From contig NZ_AP025018.1 of assembly GCF_019977735.1 (NCBI RefSeq), forward strand, positions 248,001-312,000: DNA of 64,000 nucleotides. Reading direction: 5' to 3'. Position numbers and translations under genes: made by a program. Numbering within the stretch: position 1 is the stretch's first letter; each line of letters starts with the position of its first letter. This DNA is from Calothrix sp. PCC 7716. GTDB taxonomy: Bacteria; Cyanobacteriota; Cyanobacteriia; Cyanobacteriales; Nostocaceae. The notes under the pieces are model-generated. The model did no database searches, had not been told where the DNA came from, and worked only from the letters and a program-made list of their open reading frames with translations. Positions 34,342 through 43,476 of this stretch are shown one piece after another.

Positions 34342-34773
34342 TTAATCTTCTGGAGGATGCCATCCTGCAAGTACCCAGTAACTGCGAACTTCGAGTGCAT
34401 CCGGGTCATCACTTAAATGTAAAGCTATAACTGTCGCGCGACCCGTAGGTGTTTTGCCTACGATACGCAAACCATCTTGAGTCCAATAAAAATGTTCAGA
34501 CCAAACCTGGGTACGAGGATTAAACAAATTTACCGTTTCACCTGTGTCTGGATCAGTTGCTGTAGTTTTATCACTTTTGTAGCCATTACAAAGTGGACAA
34601 GCTAACCACAAATTTGTTTCGTCACTGCTACCACCCTTAGAAACAGGTTTTATATGTTCGATTTCTAAGCGAGCCATTACCAAATGCTGGGGACTTAAGC
34701 AGTAGCCACAAGGATTTCTGGCAGTATTGCGGACACGACTAACTACTTCAACAGGTATGTAAGGACGAGCCAT
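34342..34773 (-). CDS. HNH endonuclease (antitoxin-linked type)
   Basis: 143 residues. HNH core: RNPCGYCLSPQHL, then LEIEHIKPVSKGGSSDETNL and WLACPLCNGYKSDKT, with both zinc Cys pairs and the catalytic His. A ~55-residue C-terminal extension (PRTQVWSEHFYWTQDGLRIV...GWHPPED) marks the cyanobacterial family usually found behind a small antitoxin-like gene. That partner lies 5 bp upstream here. A C-terminal fragment of a second copy is at 32096-32215. Confidence 0.9.
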   Translation of the reverse strand: MARPYIPVEVVSRVRNTARNPCGYCLSPQHLVMARLEIEHIKPVSKGGSSDETNLWLACPLCNGYKSDKTTATDPDTGETVNLFNPRTQVWSEHFYWTQDGLRIVGKTPTGRATVIALHLSDDPDALEVRSYWVLAGWHPPED

Positions 34774-34778
34774 TATCG

Positions 34779-35141
34779 TTAATATAAGGATGATTTCAAG
34801 CCACGTTCCACCGCTACTTTTAAGGCTCTTGCTTTGCGAACTAAGCCACGCCGATACACTTGCATAAGTTCATCAAGCTGCTGGGTTTCTACTTGATTAA
34901 GCTGTCCTTCAGTATTACGTGCTTGTAAATCACTAAAAAGCTCTTGTTGGTCAGTTTCCATCTGTATGTCACATAAAGCCAAAACTTGTTCATCAGGTAG
35001 TGACTCTACAGGTAGTTCTGTTATCGCACGGTCTATGAATTCGATTAATAAATCTTCCAACTGCTGATGATTGAGAGCAGCTATTTCTTTTGCTCTTTGT
35101 GCCAGGTGCGGAGGGAGTTGAAGGGTAACAATTTCTGCCAT
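34779..35141 (-). CDS. Antitoxin-like protein paired with HNH nuclease
   Basis: 120 residues, first gene of a two-gene unit with the HNH gene 5 bp downstream. N-terminal ribbon-like start (MAEIVTLQLPPHLAQRAKEI), then helices rich in Glu and Gln (LNQVETQQLDELMQVYRRGL) and a basic C-terminus (VRKARALKVAVERGLKSSLY). This gene order is common in cyanobacteria. Whether it neutralises the nuclease is not established to my knowledge; it may serve as a transcriptional regulator of the pair. Confidence 0.75.
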   Translation of the reverse strand: MAEIVTLQLPPHLAQRAKEIAALNHQQLEDLLIEFIDRAITELPVESLPDEQVLALCDIQMETDQQELFSDLQARNTEGQLNQVETQQLDELMQVYRRGLVRKARALKVAVERGLKSSLY

Positions 35142-35365
35142 GTGTTTACAGCCTGCTTTTTATATTCTAATTATAGGCATGAACATTGAAATGCAGCAGT
35201 TGTATATAAAGGTCAAGCCAATGCGAGGGGCGCCTACAACATAAATGTTTGGCAGGGGTACAATTATTATGAAGTTGCCACTCATATCATTTAGATTTAT
35301 TTTATTTTAACGTTTATATTTCTTTATATTAAGGTAAATCTCAAACCAATTTTTTGATCATTCTT

Positions 35366-35392
35366 GTGGGATGGGCATCCTGCCCGTCCCAC
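35366..35392. repeat. Dispersed hairpin GTGGGATGGGCA-TCC-TGCCCGTCCCAC
   Basis: Arms GGGATGGGCA/TGCCCGTCCC with the CTTGTGG flank shared by the family. It lies between the antitoxin gene and the stop of the hydrolase gene (35399), both on the minus strand. The rest of the 257-bp gap has no gene. Confidence 0.7.
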
Positions 35393-35398
35393 TATCCA

Positions 35399-37261
35399 TT
35401 AGTACCCTTTACGATTACGCTGTTCACCTAACATATCTACACGATATCGCTCCGGCGCCAAAAATACTTTAATTCCTTTGTCTTCGCATTGTTTTGATAG
35501 AACTTGTAATAATTTAATCATTGCTTCTTTATGAGCATCAAATGGTGTCTCTTGATTATTTGATGATGTTTCAATTTGTGCCACTATTTCTTGATAATCA
35601 GGTTCATTTTTCAAAGAAACTAAAAAGTCTTTATATCCTAAAAATGCTAATCGATAAAGCATTTTTCTACTAAATTCTCCTTGGAAGTATCCACCATGAA
35701 CGTTCTTTTCAATGACGATGGCATCAGAAATTAGAATTAAGCAATCTACAAAAGAAAGTTTGCTGTGGCGTAATGCTCTAGTTAAAACACCCTCTGGTTT
35801 TTGACTGATTTTTTCATTATTAATAATTACTTTATCTCTATAATCTGTGCAGTCAAAGTAAGTAAATAATCCAGCGATGGCGTTATTTTGAGTTACCTTA
35901 CTATTGTTTGACAAAAGGTCTGATAAGGTTTTTAGTGTGTTGTCAGAAACAATACCTATTTCTGCCATTGCACTTCTATCATCAGCATTTACGCTACCAT
36001 CATGGTTTTGATTGGTAATGCCATAACGCATCGGCGCCGAATTTGATTTGTCATTTTTGTCAATACGACTATCTACTACTATATTACCTAATCGAAAACC
36101 TCGGTCATAAGTATTTGCAGGGAAACTTATATAGTTTGCTGCTGTTGAAGCAACTCGTAGTATAACATCTCCCTGGCTACTAAATAAATAAGATTCTTCA
36201 AAACGGCGTAATGAGGAACGCAAAAAGTTAGACCTTTCGGGCATTATTGTCTCAATAGGTATATCTGGTGAAGCTAATACTAAACGACCTAATGAAAATA
36301 CATTACCAATATTTGGTGATGGTTCTATTTCTACATTACCTTGACTTAATTTGGGTATTGAATTTTCATCGAATATATCTGAGAGGATGCGAATTACATT
36401 TGTGGTAACGAATGCACCCATACTATGGGCTATAAATGATAACTTAATTTTAGGATTATTTTCTAGAGAAAAATTCTTTTTCTTCTCATACCGAGTATCT
36501 CCTTCCGCCTTCTCTATAATTGCATTATCGATTTGGCGAATAAACTCTACTAAGTCTGGAACTCCGTAGTTAACCGCGCGGTAGTTATCTCGAAAGTATA
36601 TTGAAACTCTCAGTAATATTGAGCCTAAAACCCAACCAAATAAACAGGCAAAAAAGGCAATTCCTAACGTAAATAAGAAAAAGGCAAAACTGGAAAACTC
36701 AAATGAAAAATTATCATTGAGACTTAAGCCAGAAATCGCCAAAATAAAGGCAAAAGCAGCTATCAACCCCCAACTTGAATAAGTATATATAGTTTTGAAA
36801 AAAATTGGCAGGCTTTTAATTGCTTTCGCAAAGTGACTAGTTACCAATTCGTCTTTATTATCTGACTTAAAATTAATATATTCTGAGGGCCAGTAGTAAC
36901 CTATAAAAGCAATTTTTTTTTCTTTAATAAATGCATCTGTAGTAATATACTGCTGTATCTCTTTTACCCAGTTTTCAAAATCTTTACTTCTTGTATTGTA
37001 TCCATGAATATGGATGACTACTTCTGCTAGCTTGTTTTTATCTGTCAAAAACTCAGCTATTTTCCTAATTTTTTCGCGCGTTACATCTGGTCCATCATCT
37101 ACATCTAACTTATCATTGCTTCCATCAGTAGGTTGTTGGCTACTAATTTCAACACTTTTAGGTGCATTGCTTGCAACTAAATACGTTACAATATCAGGTG
37201 CGTTTTGATTTTCAAGTGCTATTTCTTTGATATCAAATGGATAATTTGGGTAAGTTGCCAT
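35399..37261 (-). CDS. Membrane-embedded alpha/beta-hydrolase (DUF900-like)
   Basis: 620 residues. The hydrolase core is split around a membrane insert: VVIHIHGYNTRS near residue 86 (oxyanion-hole strand), then two hydrophobic helices at ~164-182 and ~193-220, then the nucleophile elbow FIAHSMGAFVTT (Ser ~282). Later segments RLVLASPDIPIE and NQNHDGSVNADD may carry the catalytic Asp and His. The DUF900-type fold covers serine esterases and lipases. The long C-terminus (LSFVDCLILISDAIVIEK...) is unrecognised. It follows a phosphatase/nuclease-fold gene by 44 bp in the same direction, so they are likely one operon acting at a membrane. Confidence 0.75.
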   Translation of the reverse strand: MATYPNYPFDIKEIALENQNAPDIVTYLVASNAPKSVEISSQQPTDGSNDKLDVDDGPDVTREKIRKIAEFLTDKNKLAEVVIHIHGYNTRSKDFENWVKEIQQYITTDAFIKEKKIAFIGYYWPSEYINFKSDNKDELVTSHFAKAIKSLPIFFKTIYTYSSWGLIAAFAFILAISGLSLNDNFSFEFSSFAFFLFTLGIAFFACLFGWVLGSILLRVSIYFRDNYRAVNYGVPDLVEFIRQIDNAIIEKAEGDTRYEKKKNFSLENNPKIKLSFIAHSMGAFVTTNVIRILSDIFDENSIPKLSQGNVEIEPSPNIGNVFSLGRLVLASPDIPIETIMPERSNFLRSSLRRFEESYLFSSQGDVILRVASTAANYISFPANTYDRGFRLGNIVVDSRIDKNDKSNSAPMRYGITNQNHDGSVNADDRSAMAEIGIVSDNTLKTLSDLLSNNSKVTQNNAIAGLFTYFDCTDYRDKVIINNEKISQKPEGVLTRALRHSKLSFVDCLILISDAIVIEKNVHGGYFQGEFSRKMLYRLAFLGYKDFLVSLKNEPDYQEIVAQIETSSNNQETPFDAHKEAMIKLLQVLSKQCEDKGIKVFLAPERYRVDMLGEQRNRKGY

Positions 37262-37305
37262 AGATTTATTAATTGAGATTAATTGACATTAAAATTCATG
37301 TATGG

Positions 37306-38322
37306 TTAACGTAACCGGAATTTCATCATTATTGGGATATGGTCTGATGCAGTTTTTGCTTCTTTAAGAAGTTGTGATTCTATAAACTCGATACGTTCGC
37401 TGTTATAGAAAATGTAATCGAGAGTGTGGGTAAGCTCGTTAGATGGATAAGTTGCAACTTGTTTGGTTTGAAGTTGCTCTAGGCTAAAAGCTGATTTGAG
37501 TTTATTTGATTCTAACAGTAGTTTAATCGAAGGGTTATTTTCTTTATCTCGATTTAAAGAGCTATTAAAATCACCGATGAGTAATACAGGGTATAATCGT
37601 GCATAGCTTTCTGCAAGTTCTTTAACTTTGATAGTATGATTGATGCGGGTTGCTTCGTCGAATGCTTCTACATGAATATTAATAATAATTAACGGTTTGC
37701 CATTGACATCGATTTGAGCAACTTGGGCAATACGGTCAAGGTAAAATGCTTTGTAGTAAAAAGGTTGACTTGCGACTTTCTCTAAAACAATACGTTCGCT
37801 TTGTGTAATAGGGAAACGACTGAGTATAGCTTGTGCAGCAAGAGTGCGTCCAAACTGAGCAGATAACGGGGAAAATGGGAACGGGACATAATTTTTATCC
37901 CAGTTTATACCAATTAGTGCTGTTGGTAAACTAAGATTTTTTGCTAGTTCTGTTACTTGGTTAACGTTGTAAGAGCGTTTGGAAGCTATATCTATTTCTT
38001 GAAACCCAATAAAATCAGCATTGTATAATTTTATTGCAGCTACTGCCGTTTTTAAGTTATCGTCGTAAAAGTCTTTGCTTGGTTGAATGGCAGTCTCTGA
38101 GGTCGCTGCATTATCTAAACCTGATAGATAACCTATATTATAGGTAATAACTGTAAAAGTATCTTGATTACTAGGTGGTGAGGTTTTATCGAAATTAACT
38201 ACTTCGTTGTATTTGTCTTTGGGATAAAAGCTTTCACTTGCCCAAGAGTAAAATACAACTAGTACAGCTAAAGGCACAATAATGATTAAGGTGCCTATTT
38301 TCAATAGTAGTACCATTGGCAC
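37306..38322 (-). CDS. Endonuclease/exonuclease/phosphatase-family hydrolase
   Basis: 338 residues. An N-terminal helix (LLLKIGTLIIIVPLAVLVVF) anchors or exports the protein. The EEP fold motifs follow in order: TYNIGYLSG (~55), GFQEID (~105), LIGDFNSS (~250) and the terminal SDHIPIMMKF with the catalytic Asp-His pair. The family includes DNase I-like nucleases, inositol phosphatases and sphingomyelinases; an exported version is more likely a phosphoesterase of lipids or extracellular DNA. First gene of a probable two-gene operon with the membrane hydrolase. Confidence 0.85.
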   Translation of the reverse strand: MPMVLLLKIGTLIIIVPLAVLVVFYSWASESFYPKDKYNEVVNFDKTSPPSNQDTFTVITYNIGYLSGLDNAATSETAIQPSKDFYDDNLKTAVAAIKLYNADFIGFQEIDIASKRSYNVNQVTELAKNLSLPTALIGINWDKNYVPFPFSPLSAQFGRTLAAQAILSRFPITQSERIVLEKVASQPFYYKAFYLDRIAQVAQIDVNGKPLIIINIHVEAFDEATRINHTIKVKELAESYARLYPVLLIGDFNSSLNRDKENNPSIKLLLESNKLKSAFSLEQLQTKQVATYPSNELTHTLDYIFYNSERIEFIESQLLKEAKTASDHIPIMMKFRLR

Positions 38323-38782
38323 ACACGTCTTGATTTAACTTACATATAGATGTTACTATTTTTACATCCAATATTTTCTGCTTAGAGTCATATCTTCTTA
38401 TATCTTAAAGTTTTTTAGGGCAAATGTACCAAGAAGATGATATTGATTTTTTTTACAATCTAGGGCGCCACGGTTGGAGTTCTACCAGGTAGGTACACCA
38501 GGTAGTGTAGATGGTGCCTGCAAAGAAATATGAATCAACACCATAACGTTATAATGACGCACCCTCCTATCCTCCATCCTTTTGATTATGTTTGTTTTCT
38601 TTGGGTAAATCATCTTTCTCTGATGAGCTTAATTCTTGAACACATTCAATAAAATATACAGCCCATACCAATAAGTTACAGATGTTTTTTACTTAGGAAT
38701 TTTTAATCACAATTGAGAGTCGGTGCGTGAAAGCAGTTTAATATTTCATTTCCGCAGTAGATTGTAATAGCTTTCACACACC
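38323..38782. other. 460-bp intergenic region
   Basis: No gene seen on either strand. It contains one GGCGCC (38464) and a short direct repeat ACCAGGTAGGTACACCAGGTAG near 38490 that is unlike the dispersed families elsewhere. AT-rich ends presumably carry the promoter of the phosphoesterase operon. Confidence 0.5.
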
Positions 38783-39397
38783 CTACCTTCCGTAATAAAG
38801 CTTAAATGGTTCAGCAAGTATACCTAATATTTTGTCGATTTGATTAATGAAATATTCGGTTAAATCGATTTTTACTAAATTGCCCTCTAATGTCATAAAT
38901 TTCCAGTTAGTACCTGTTGATACTGCACCATAGATAACTTTTTGTTCTGCACCTTTTCTAGCGTTAAATATTTGGGCGCCAACCATTTGCGCTATACACT
39001 GTCCTAGCCCAATACTAATATCATTATCTTTAGCTTCTACTAGAGTGAGTACAGGTGCTGTAATCAGCGATTGATTGTTTGATGCACTTAATATAAAGTC
39101 ACAGGCGCCTGTTAAACCTTTTGATGCATCAATATTAAATGTGTTGCCGGAAAAATAGCCAATTCTATTTTTGAATAGGCGCCGTATTTCTAGCAAGATG
39201 GGTGTGATAATCAATTCTGAATGCGCTTTCTCGGTACTTATACTGGCTGCTAAGTCTAAACATTCTTCTAGTGTTTCTTTTAGCCGTTGCGATGGCTCAA
39301 TTATTGCTATTTGACTAAATAGGTGGGGAATATCTTCTACTGTTAGGTCGAGAGCAGTAACTGCTTGCTCAATTTTTGTGAAGTCACTGTAGAACAT
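38783..39397 (-). CDS. Probable PD-(D/E)xK nuclease-fold protein
   Basis: 204 residues. The segment LTGACDFILS (Asp100) followed by TLVEAKDND (Glu121-Ala-Lys123) and GLGQCIAQMVGAQIF gives the D-x(n)-ExK arrangement of the restriction-endonuclease fold, with the Gln-rich helix that often follows. Members of this kind are widespread and uncharacterised in cyanobacteria. No methyltransferase is next to it. It could be a repair nuclease or a structural relative; the motif is seen, the activity is inferred. Confidence 0.65.
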   Translation of the reverse strand: MFYSDFTKIEQAVTALDLTVEDIPHLFSQIAIIEPSQRLKETLEECLDLAASISTEKAHSELIITPILLEIRRLFKNRIGYFSGNTFNIDASKGLTGACDFILSASNNQSLITAPVLTLVEAKDNDISIGLGQCIAQMVGAQIFNARKGAEQKVIYGAVSTGTNWKFMTLEGNLVKIDLTEYFINQIDKILGILAEPFKLYYGR

Positions 39398-39427
39398 ATG
39401 TTTGTTAAATTAAATGTATCTTTTTTG

Positions 39428-39540
39428 ATCCCCCCTAGCCCCCCTTAATAAGGGGGGGACAAGAGTATTTCTTAGCCCCGCTTAATAAGGGGGGAAAAGA
39501 GTATTTAAAGCCCCCCTTATCAAGGGGGGTTGGGGGGATC
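39428..39540. repeat. CCCCCTTA-rich inverted repeat element
   Basis: Begins GATCCCCCCTAGCCCCCCTT and ends AAGGGGGGTTGGGGGGATC, near-perfect terminal inverted repeats over ~20 bp. Two internal hairpins (CCCCCTTAATAAGGGGG and CCCGCTTAATAAGGGGGG) follow each other. It is a ~113-bp MITE-like element common in cyanobacteria. Its last bases supply part of the TGA stop codon of the ycf66 gene. Confidence 0.8.
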
Positions 39541-40201
39541 AATTTGTTTGTTCGGTTTGTTCTTCTACAGAAGGAGTTGGCGCCTCTTGTGTTGGTGTTT
39601 GTATTGGTTCTACTATTTCTGGTGATGGTGGAATAGATTCGGCAATTTTGGTTTCTGTGGTAGGTGCTGGTATTATTTCAATTGTTGAATTTACGATGTC
39701 GGCTTTTGGTGCTGGTGTAGTTGGCGCCTCGTCAATAAGTGCATCGATAATTTGTGCGGGTGAGGCAGTTGCGGAAGTTGTATCCTGCGGTTTAGCTTTT
39801 TTGATTGTTTCTTGTGCTTTGTTCTTTGCTCCAGAAAAGGCGCCTGTAATAGTTCTTTGTAGTTGCCCAATTTGAGGTAACGAAAACTTGTTACCATCAA
39901 CTTTGGCTTTGACTTCTTCTGCACTGGGTAGGGGAGTTCGTTGTGATGCTGGTACAGTTTGACGACGTAGTGCAAACGTTTGCCAACCAAACCAATATAA
40001 TAGTGAGACGCTAGCAATGTGACCTAGTAAAAGACCTCCACCAATACGACGCGCGAATATCCATAGTACTAATGCGTAAAAGAAACCCACACCACTCCAA
40101 ATAAAATCATTCTTTTTGTGGATTTCAGGAAAAAAGAAAGCTGCTAAGTATAGCGCGATACTGCCGATTCCAACTGCTAAAGCTAGGACATATGCCAGCA
40201 T
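39539..40201 (-). CDS. ycf66: Ycf66 family protein
   Basis: 220 residues. The N-terminal ~95 residues match Ycf66: MLAYVLALAVGIGSIALYLA then FFFPEIHKKNDFIWSGVGFF, WIFARRIGGGLLLGHIA and YWFGWQTFALRRQTVP, with three to four membrane helices. A long low-complexity Pro/Thr/Glu tail follows (ASPAQIIDALIDEAPTTPAP). Ycf66 is conserved in cyanobacteria and some plastids, probably in the thylakoid; its role is unclear. The stop codon falls in a CCCCCTTA repeat element. No operon partner. Confidence 0.92.
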   Translation of the reverse strand: MLAYVLALAVGIGSIALYLAAFFFPEIHKKNDFIWSGVGFFYALVLWIFARRIGGGLLLGHIASVSLLYWFGWQTFALRRQTVPASQRTPLPSAEEVKAKVDGNKFSLPQIGQLQRTITGAFSGAKNKAQETIKKAKPQDTTSATASPAQIIDALIDEAPTTPAPKADIVNSTIEIIPAPTTETKIAESIPPSPEIVEPIQTPTQEAPTPSVEEQTEQTN

Positions 40202-40224
40202 TTTTATGTACTCCTGTAAAAAGT

Positions 40225-40423
40225 GATGAGTGCTGAGTAGTCAGTGCTGAGTGCTGAGTGCTGAGTAGTGAGTATAAAATTTTATTCTTTGATAATATTT
40301 ACTTATTAGTTAAACAGTTTTTAGAGTGTCAAGTTGTCATTATAAGTGCATGAATACAAAATAAATATCTGTTATTACTTAACCTCTTCTCACTCAGCAC
40401 TCAGCACTCAGCACTCAGCACTA
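40225..40423. repeat. Inverted pair of GTGCTGA heptamer arrays
   Basis: Forward array GAGTGCTGAGT (about six units, 40225-40274) faces the reverse-complement array CACTCAGCACTCAGCACTCA (40389-40423), about 115 bp apart. Together they could form a long stem. Similar pairs occur at 45745-45898 and 56063-56200. They resemble the heptanucleotide short tandem repeats known from Nostocales. The 406-bp gap 40202-40607 has no gene. Confidence 0.85.
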
Positions 40424-40607
40424 CATTTATGTCAATTTAGGGATTTTTGCAAGAGAAAGTTTACCTAGATACAAATTTAAATATTTTATGTGTGTTGGCA
40501 ATGTATTTTTACTCTGCGCTATAACTCTTAATGTCTTCTTTAGGGGAGAAGCGAAATTCTCGGACTACCCTAAAGAATGAAAGGAACAGCAATTAGCCAA
40601 TAGGATT

Positions 40608-42038
40608 ATGACATTGCAAAGCTTTGGTGTGATTGGTCTAGCTGTTATGGGCGAGAATATCGCGCTTAACGTCGAACGTAACGGCTTCCCAATTGCGGTT
40701 TACAACCGTTCGAGAGAAAAAACTGATGCCTTCATGGCGAAGCGTGCTGGAGGCCGGAACGTCAAAGCGGCTTTTGATTTGAAGGAATTTGTCGGCGCCC
40801 TTGAACGTCCCCGTCGTATTTTGGTGATGGTACAAGCAGGTAAACCTGTTGATGCGGTTATTGAGCAACTCAAACCCTTGCTTGATGAAGGCGATATTAT
40901 CATTGATGGTGGTAACTCTTGGTTTGAAGATACCGACCGACGCACCCGCGAATTAGAACCTACTGGTTTACGCTACATCGGTATGGGTGTGAGTGGTGGT
41001 GAAGAAGGCGCCCTTAATGGTCCTTCGTTAATGCCCGGAGGAACTGATAGTTCTTATCAATACTTGTCCCCTATTTTTACAAAAGTTGCGGCTCAAGTTG
41101 ATGATGGTCCTTGTGTAACTTATATTGGGCCTGGTGGTTCGGGTCACTACGTCAAAATGGTTCACAACGGTATTGAGTATGGTGATATGCAGCTAATTGC
41201 AGAAGCATACGACTTGCTCAAAAACGTTGCTGGTTTAGACCACACTCAACTTCATCAAGTCTTTACAGAGTGGAATACTACCGACGAACTCAATTCATTC
41301 TTAATTGAGATAACCTCTAACATTTTCCCATACATCGACCCCGACACCAAGAAACCCCTCGTTGAGTTAATTGTTGACGCAGCAGGGCAAAAGGGAACAG
41401 GACGTTGGACTGTACAAACTGCATTGGAATTAGGTGTAGCCATCCCAACAATTGTTGCAGCAGTAAATGCTCGGATTATGTCATCTATCCGTGACGAGCG
41501 TATTGCAGCATCGAAGCAACTTACTGGCCCTTCTGGTAAATATGGCTCTGATGTGAAAGCGTTTGTTAACAAAGTCCGTGATGCGCTGTACTGCTCGAAG
41601 ATTTGTTCTTACGCGCAAGGTATGGCATTATTAGGTACCGCTTCTACTACCTATAACTGGAATTTACAATTAGGCGAGTTAGCGCGAATTTGGAAAGGTG
41701 GTTGTATTATTCGTGCTGGCTTCTTAAATAAAATCAAACACGCATACGACGAAAATGCGTCTTTGCCAAACTTATTGTTAGCACCAGAATTTAAACAAAC
41801 CATTCTTGATAGACAAGCTGCTTGGCGCGAAGTTATCATGACCGCTGCACAACTAGGTATTCCTGTTCCTGCGTTCAGCGCTTCGCTTGACTACTTCGAT
41901 AGCTACCGTCGCGACAGATTGCCCCAAAACCTCACTCAGGCACAACGCGACTACTTTGGCGCCCACACTTATCAGCGTATTGACAAAGCTGGTACGTACC
42001 ACACCGAATGGGTACCTATTACCGAATCGAAGAAATAA
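40608..42038 (+). CDS. gnd: 6-phosphogluconate dehydrogenase (decarboxylating)
   Basis: 476 residues. Oxidises 6-phosphogluconate to ribulose 5-phosphate and CO2, making NADPH in the oxidative pentose phosphate pathway, the main source of reductant in heterocysts and in the dark. NADP site FGVIGLAVMGENIALNVERNGF at the N-terminus; substrate motifs GMGVSGGEEGALNGPSLMPGG (~124-144) and KMVHNGIEYGDMQ (~184); the C-terminal domain ends RRDRLPQNLTQAQRDYFGAH. Full length, no oddities. Convergent with the kinase gene, with a palindromic hairpin between. Confidence 0.98.
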   Translation: MTLQSFGVIGLAVMGENIALNVERNGFPIAVYNRSREKTDAFMAKRAGGRNVKAAFDLKEFVGALERPRRILVMVQAGKPVDAVIEQLKPLLDEGDIIIDGGNSWFEDTDRRTRELEPTGLRYIGMGVSGGEEGALNGPSLMPGGTDSSYQYLSPIFTKVAAQVDDGPCVTYIGPGGSGHYVKMVHNGIEYGDMQLIAEAYDLLKNVAGLDHTQLHQVFTEWNTTDELNSFLIEITSNIFPYIDPDTKKPLVELIVDAAGQKGTGRWTVQTALELGVAIPTIVAAVNARIMSSIRDERIAASKQLTGPSGKYGSDVKAFVNKVRDALYCSKICSYAQGMALLGTASTTYNWNLQLGELARIWKGGCIIRAGFLNKIKHAYDENASLPNLLLAPEFKQTILDRQAAWREVIMTAAQLGIPVPAFSASLDYFDSYRRDRLPQNLTQAQRDYFGAHTYQRIDKAGTYHTEWVPITESKK

Positions 42039-42051
42039 ATTTGTTAAATAA

Positions 42052-42081
42052 TGTAGAGACGTTACATGTAACGTCTCTACA
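42052..42081. terminator. Bidirectional hairpin between gnd and the kinase gene
   Basis: A perfect 30-bp palindrome, TGTAGAGACGTTACA with its mirror TGTAACGTCTCTACA, in the 50-bp space between two convergent genes. Followed by ATTT on the plus strand. The position suggests a shared terminator; the same palindrome family sits between sanA-like and hetF at 51170-51198. Confidence 0.65.
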
Positions 42082-42088
42082 TTTACCG

Positions 42089-43288
42089 TTATGGATTATT
42101 TCCCAAAAACTTGCTGCGAATTTCTTCTAGCTCTTCGTCGATTTTGCTTTTACTCGCTGGCGCCCCTGTTTGTGGTTGAGATTGAGAACTATTCTTAGGC
42201 TTATTTCCGGTAAGGAACATTGTCTTTATTTCTTCTAATTCTGTATCGATTTGACTGGTACTTGTCGCTGTTGGTATTAAATGATTATTCGTTGGTGATG
42301 AGTTGTTAGTTACTGGTTGGGCGTTAGTATTGGTAACTACAGGTTTAATTACTGGCTGATAATTGATGTTCGGCGCCGACTTATATAAATCTTGTAATAC
42401 TTCCGAAACCGATTGGTAGCGCCGCACAGGGATTGTTTCAATCATTTTATCGAGGACACTTGCTAAGTCGTCACTGATGGATGACTTTAAATACTGGCGC
42501 CATATCCAAGTGTCGTTATGGATATCATGTAAATCAAAAGGAGATTTTCCGGTTAGTAGATGTATACAAGTCACGCCTAGACTATATATATCACTAGCAA
42601 ATAAGGCTCTACCGCGAATTTGTTCTGGCGCCACATATTCAGGAGAACCAATACTTGTTCCTGTTTTGTTGACATCCTCATTTGTAGCAACTTTTGAGGC
42701 ACCGAAGTCTACCAAAAATAAATTACCAGGATTATTTTCGCTAATTACAGTCGAACGTCCAGGTAAGCCACGGCGCCGGATAATATTTTCAGGCTTGATA
42801 TCGCGGTGGATAACGTGACGTGCGTGACAAAATTGCAGCACTGGCAATAAATCATTGAGGAGATAACGAATTTGTGATTGACTGTAGGCGCCTTGACGCG
42901 CTAATTCTTGTGCTAAGTTATACCCGTCTATAAATTCTTGCACCAAATATTGCCTATCTTCCTGAGTGAAGTAAGCTAATAAATCGGGAATTTGTGGATG
43001 TTCACCCAACTCATCGAGACGCATTGCTTCTTGGTTGAACAACTCCACAGCTTTTTGCACCGTGCTTGTTCCTTGCGCTTGCGGGTAAAATTGCTTAATT
43101 ACACATTGGGGTTTAGAGGGTTTGTCTTCATCGACAGCTAAAAAAGTCCTGCCGAAACCACCTTGCCCAATTGGCTTTACTGCACGATACCTTTCTTTGA
43201 GCAGTAACTTGGCGCCACAACTCAAACAAAATTTAACGTCACTTGTATTCTCTGGTTTTGGACAACGGGGGTTCAGGCAATAACTCAT
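42089..43288 (-). CDS. Serine/threonine protein kinase with N-terminal zinc finger
   Basis: 399 residues. Cys4, Cys9, Cys21 and Cys24 form an N-terminal zinc ribbon typical of cyanobacterial Pkn kinases. The Hanks-type kinase domain has the glycine loop GQGGFGRTF (41-49), VIKQF lysine (~64), catalytic HRDIKPENI (~161), VDFGAS (~192) and GSPEYVAPEQ activation segment. The tail after ~295 is Pro/Asn/Thr-rich with two similar acidic motifs (STSQIDTELEEIKTMFLTGN and SKSKIDEELEEIRSKFLGNN). No pentapeptide or WD repeats. The substrate is unknown; the FHA proteins at 5-8 kb are possible readers of such kinases, but no link is shown. Confidence 0.93.
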   Translation of the reverse strand: MSYCLNPRCPKPENTSDVKFCLSCGAKLLLKERYRAVKPIGQGGFGRTFLAVDEDKPSKPQCVIKQFYPQAQGTSTVQKAVELFNQEAMRLDELGEHPQIPDLLAYFTQEDRQYLVQEFIDGYNLAQELARQGAYSQSQIRYLLNDLLPVLQFCHARHVIHRDIKPENIIRRRGLPGRSTVISENNPGNLFLVDFGASKVATNEDVNKTGTSIGSPEYVAPEQIRGRALFASDIYSLGVTCIHLLTGKSPFDLHDIHNDTWIWRQYLKSSISDDLASVLDKMIETIPVRRYQSVSEVLQDLYKSAPNINYQPVIKPVVTNTNAQPVTNNSSPTNNHLIPTATSTSQIDTELEEIKTMFLTGNKPKNSSQSQPQTGAPASKSKIDEELEEIRSKFLGNNP

Positions 43289-43347
43289 GTAAAGGTAGCA
43301 ATGCTATATATATCTATATTGCCTTAGATTCCATTGGTTGGTACACG

Positions 43348-43476
43348 CTAATGCGATACCTCAGTATGGGAATGTAGACTTGTAGCACTAACTACACGCA
43401 CTGGTTCTTGCCGAAACGCTTTAATCGCAGAGCCTTCAGCAACGAAGGATATAGTAGGGCGTAGATTTTCACTCAT
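43348..43476 (-). CDS. Small ORF, 42 aa, coupled to upstream gene
   Basis: ATG 43474-43476 lies inside ATGAGTGA, overlapping the TGA of the preceding gene by 8 bp, a classic coupling arrangement. The product reads MSENLRPTISFVAEGSAIKA followed by FRQEPVRVVSATSLHSHTEV SH. Composition is protein-like and no membrane segment is present. No family recognised. It could be chance, but the overlap and codon use favour a real small gene. Confidence 0.45.
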   Translation of the reverse strand: MSENLRPTISFVAEGSAIKAFRQEPVRVVSATSLHSHTEVSH

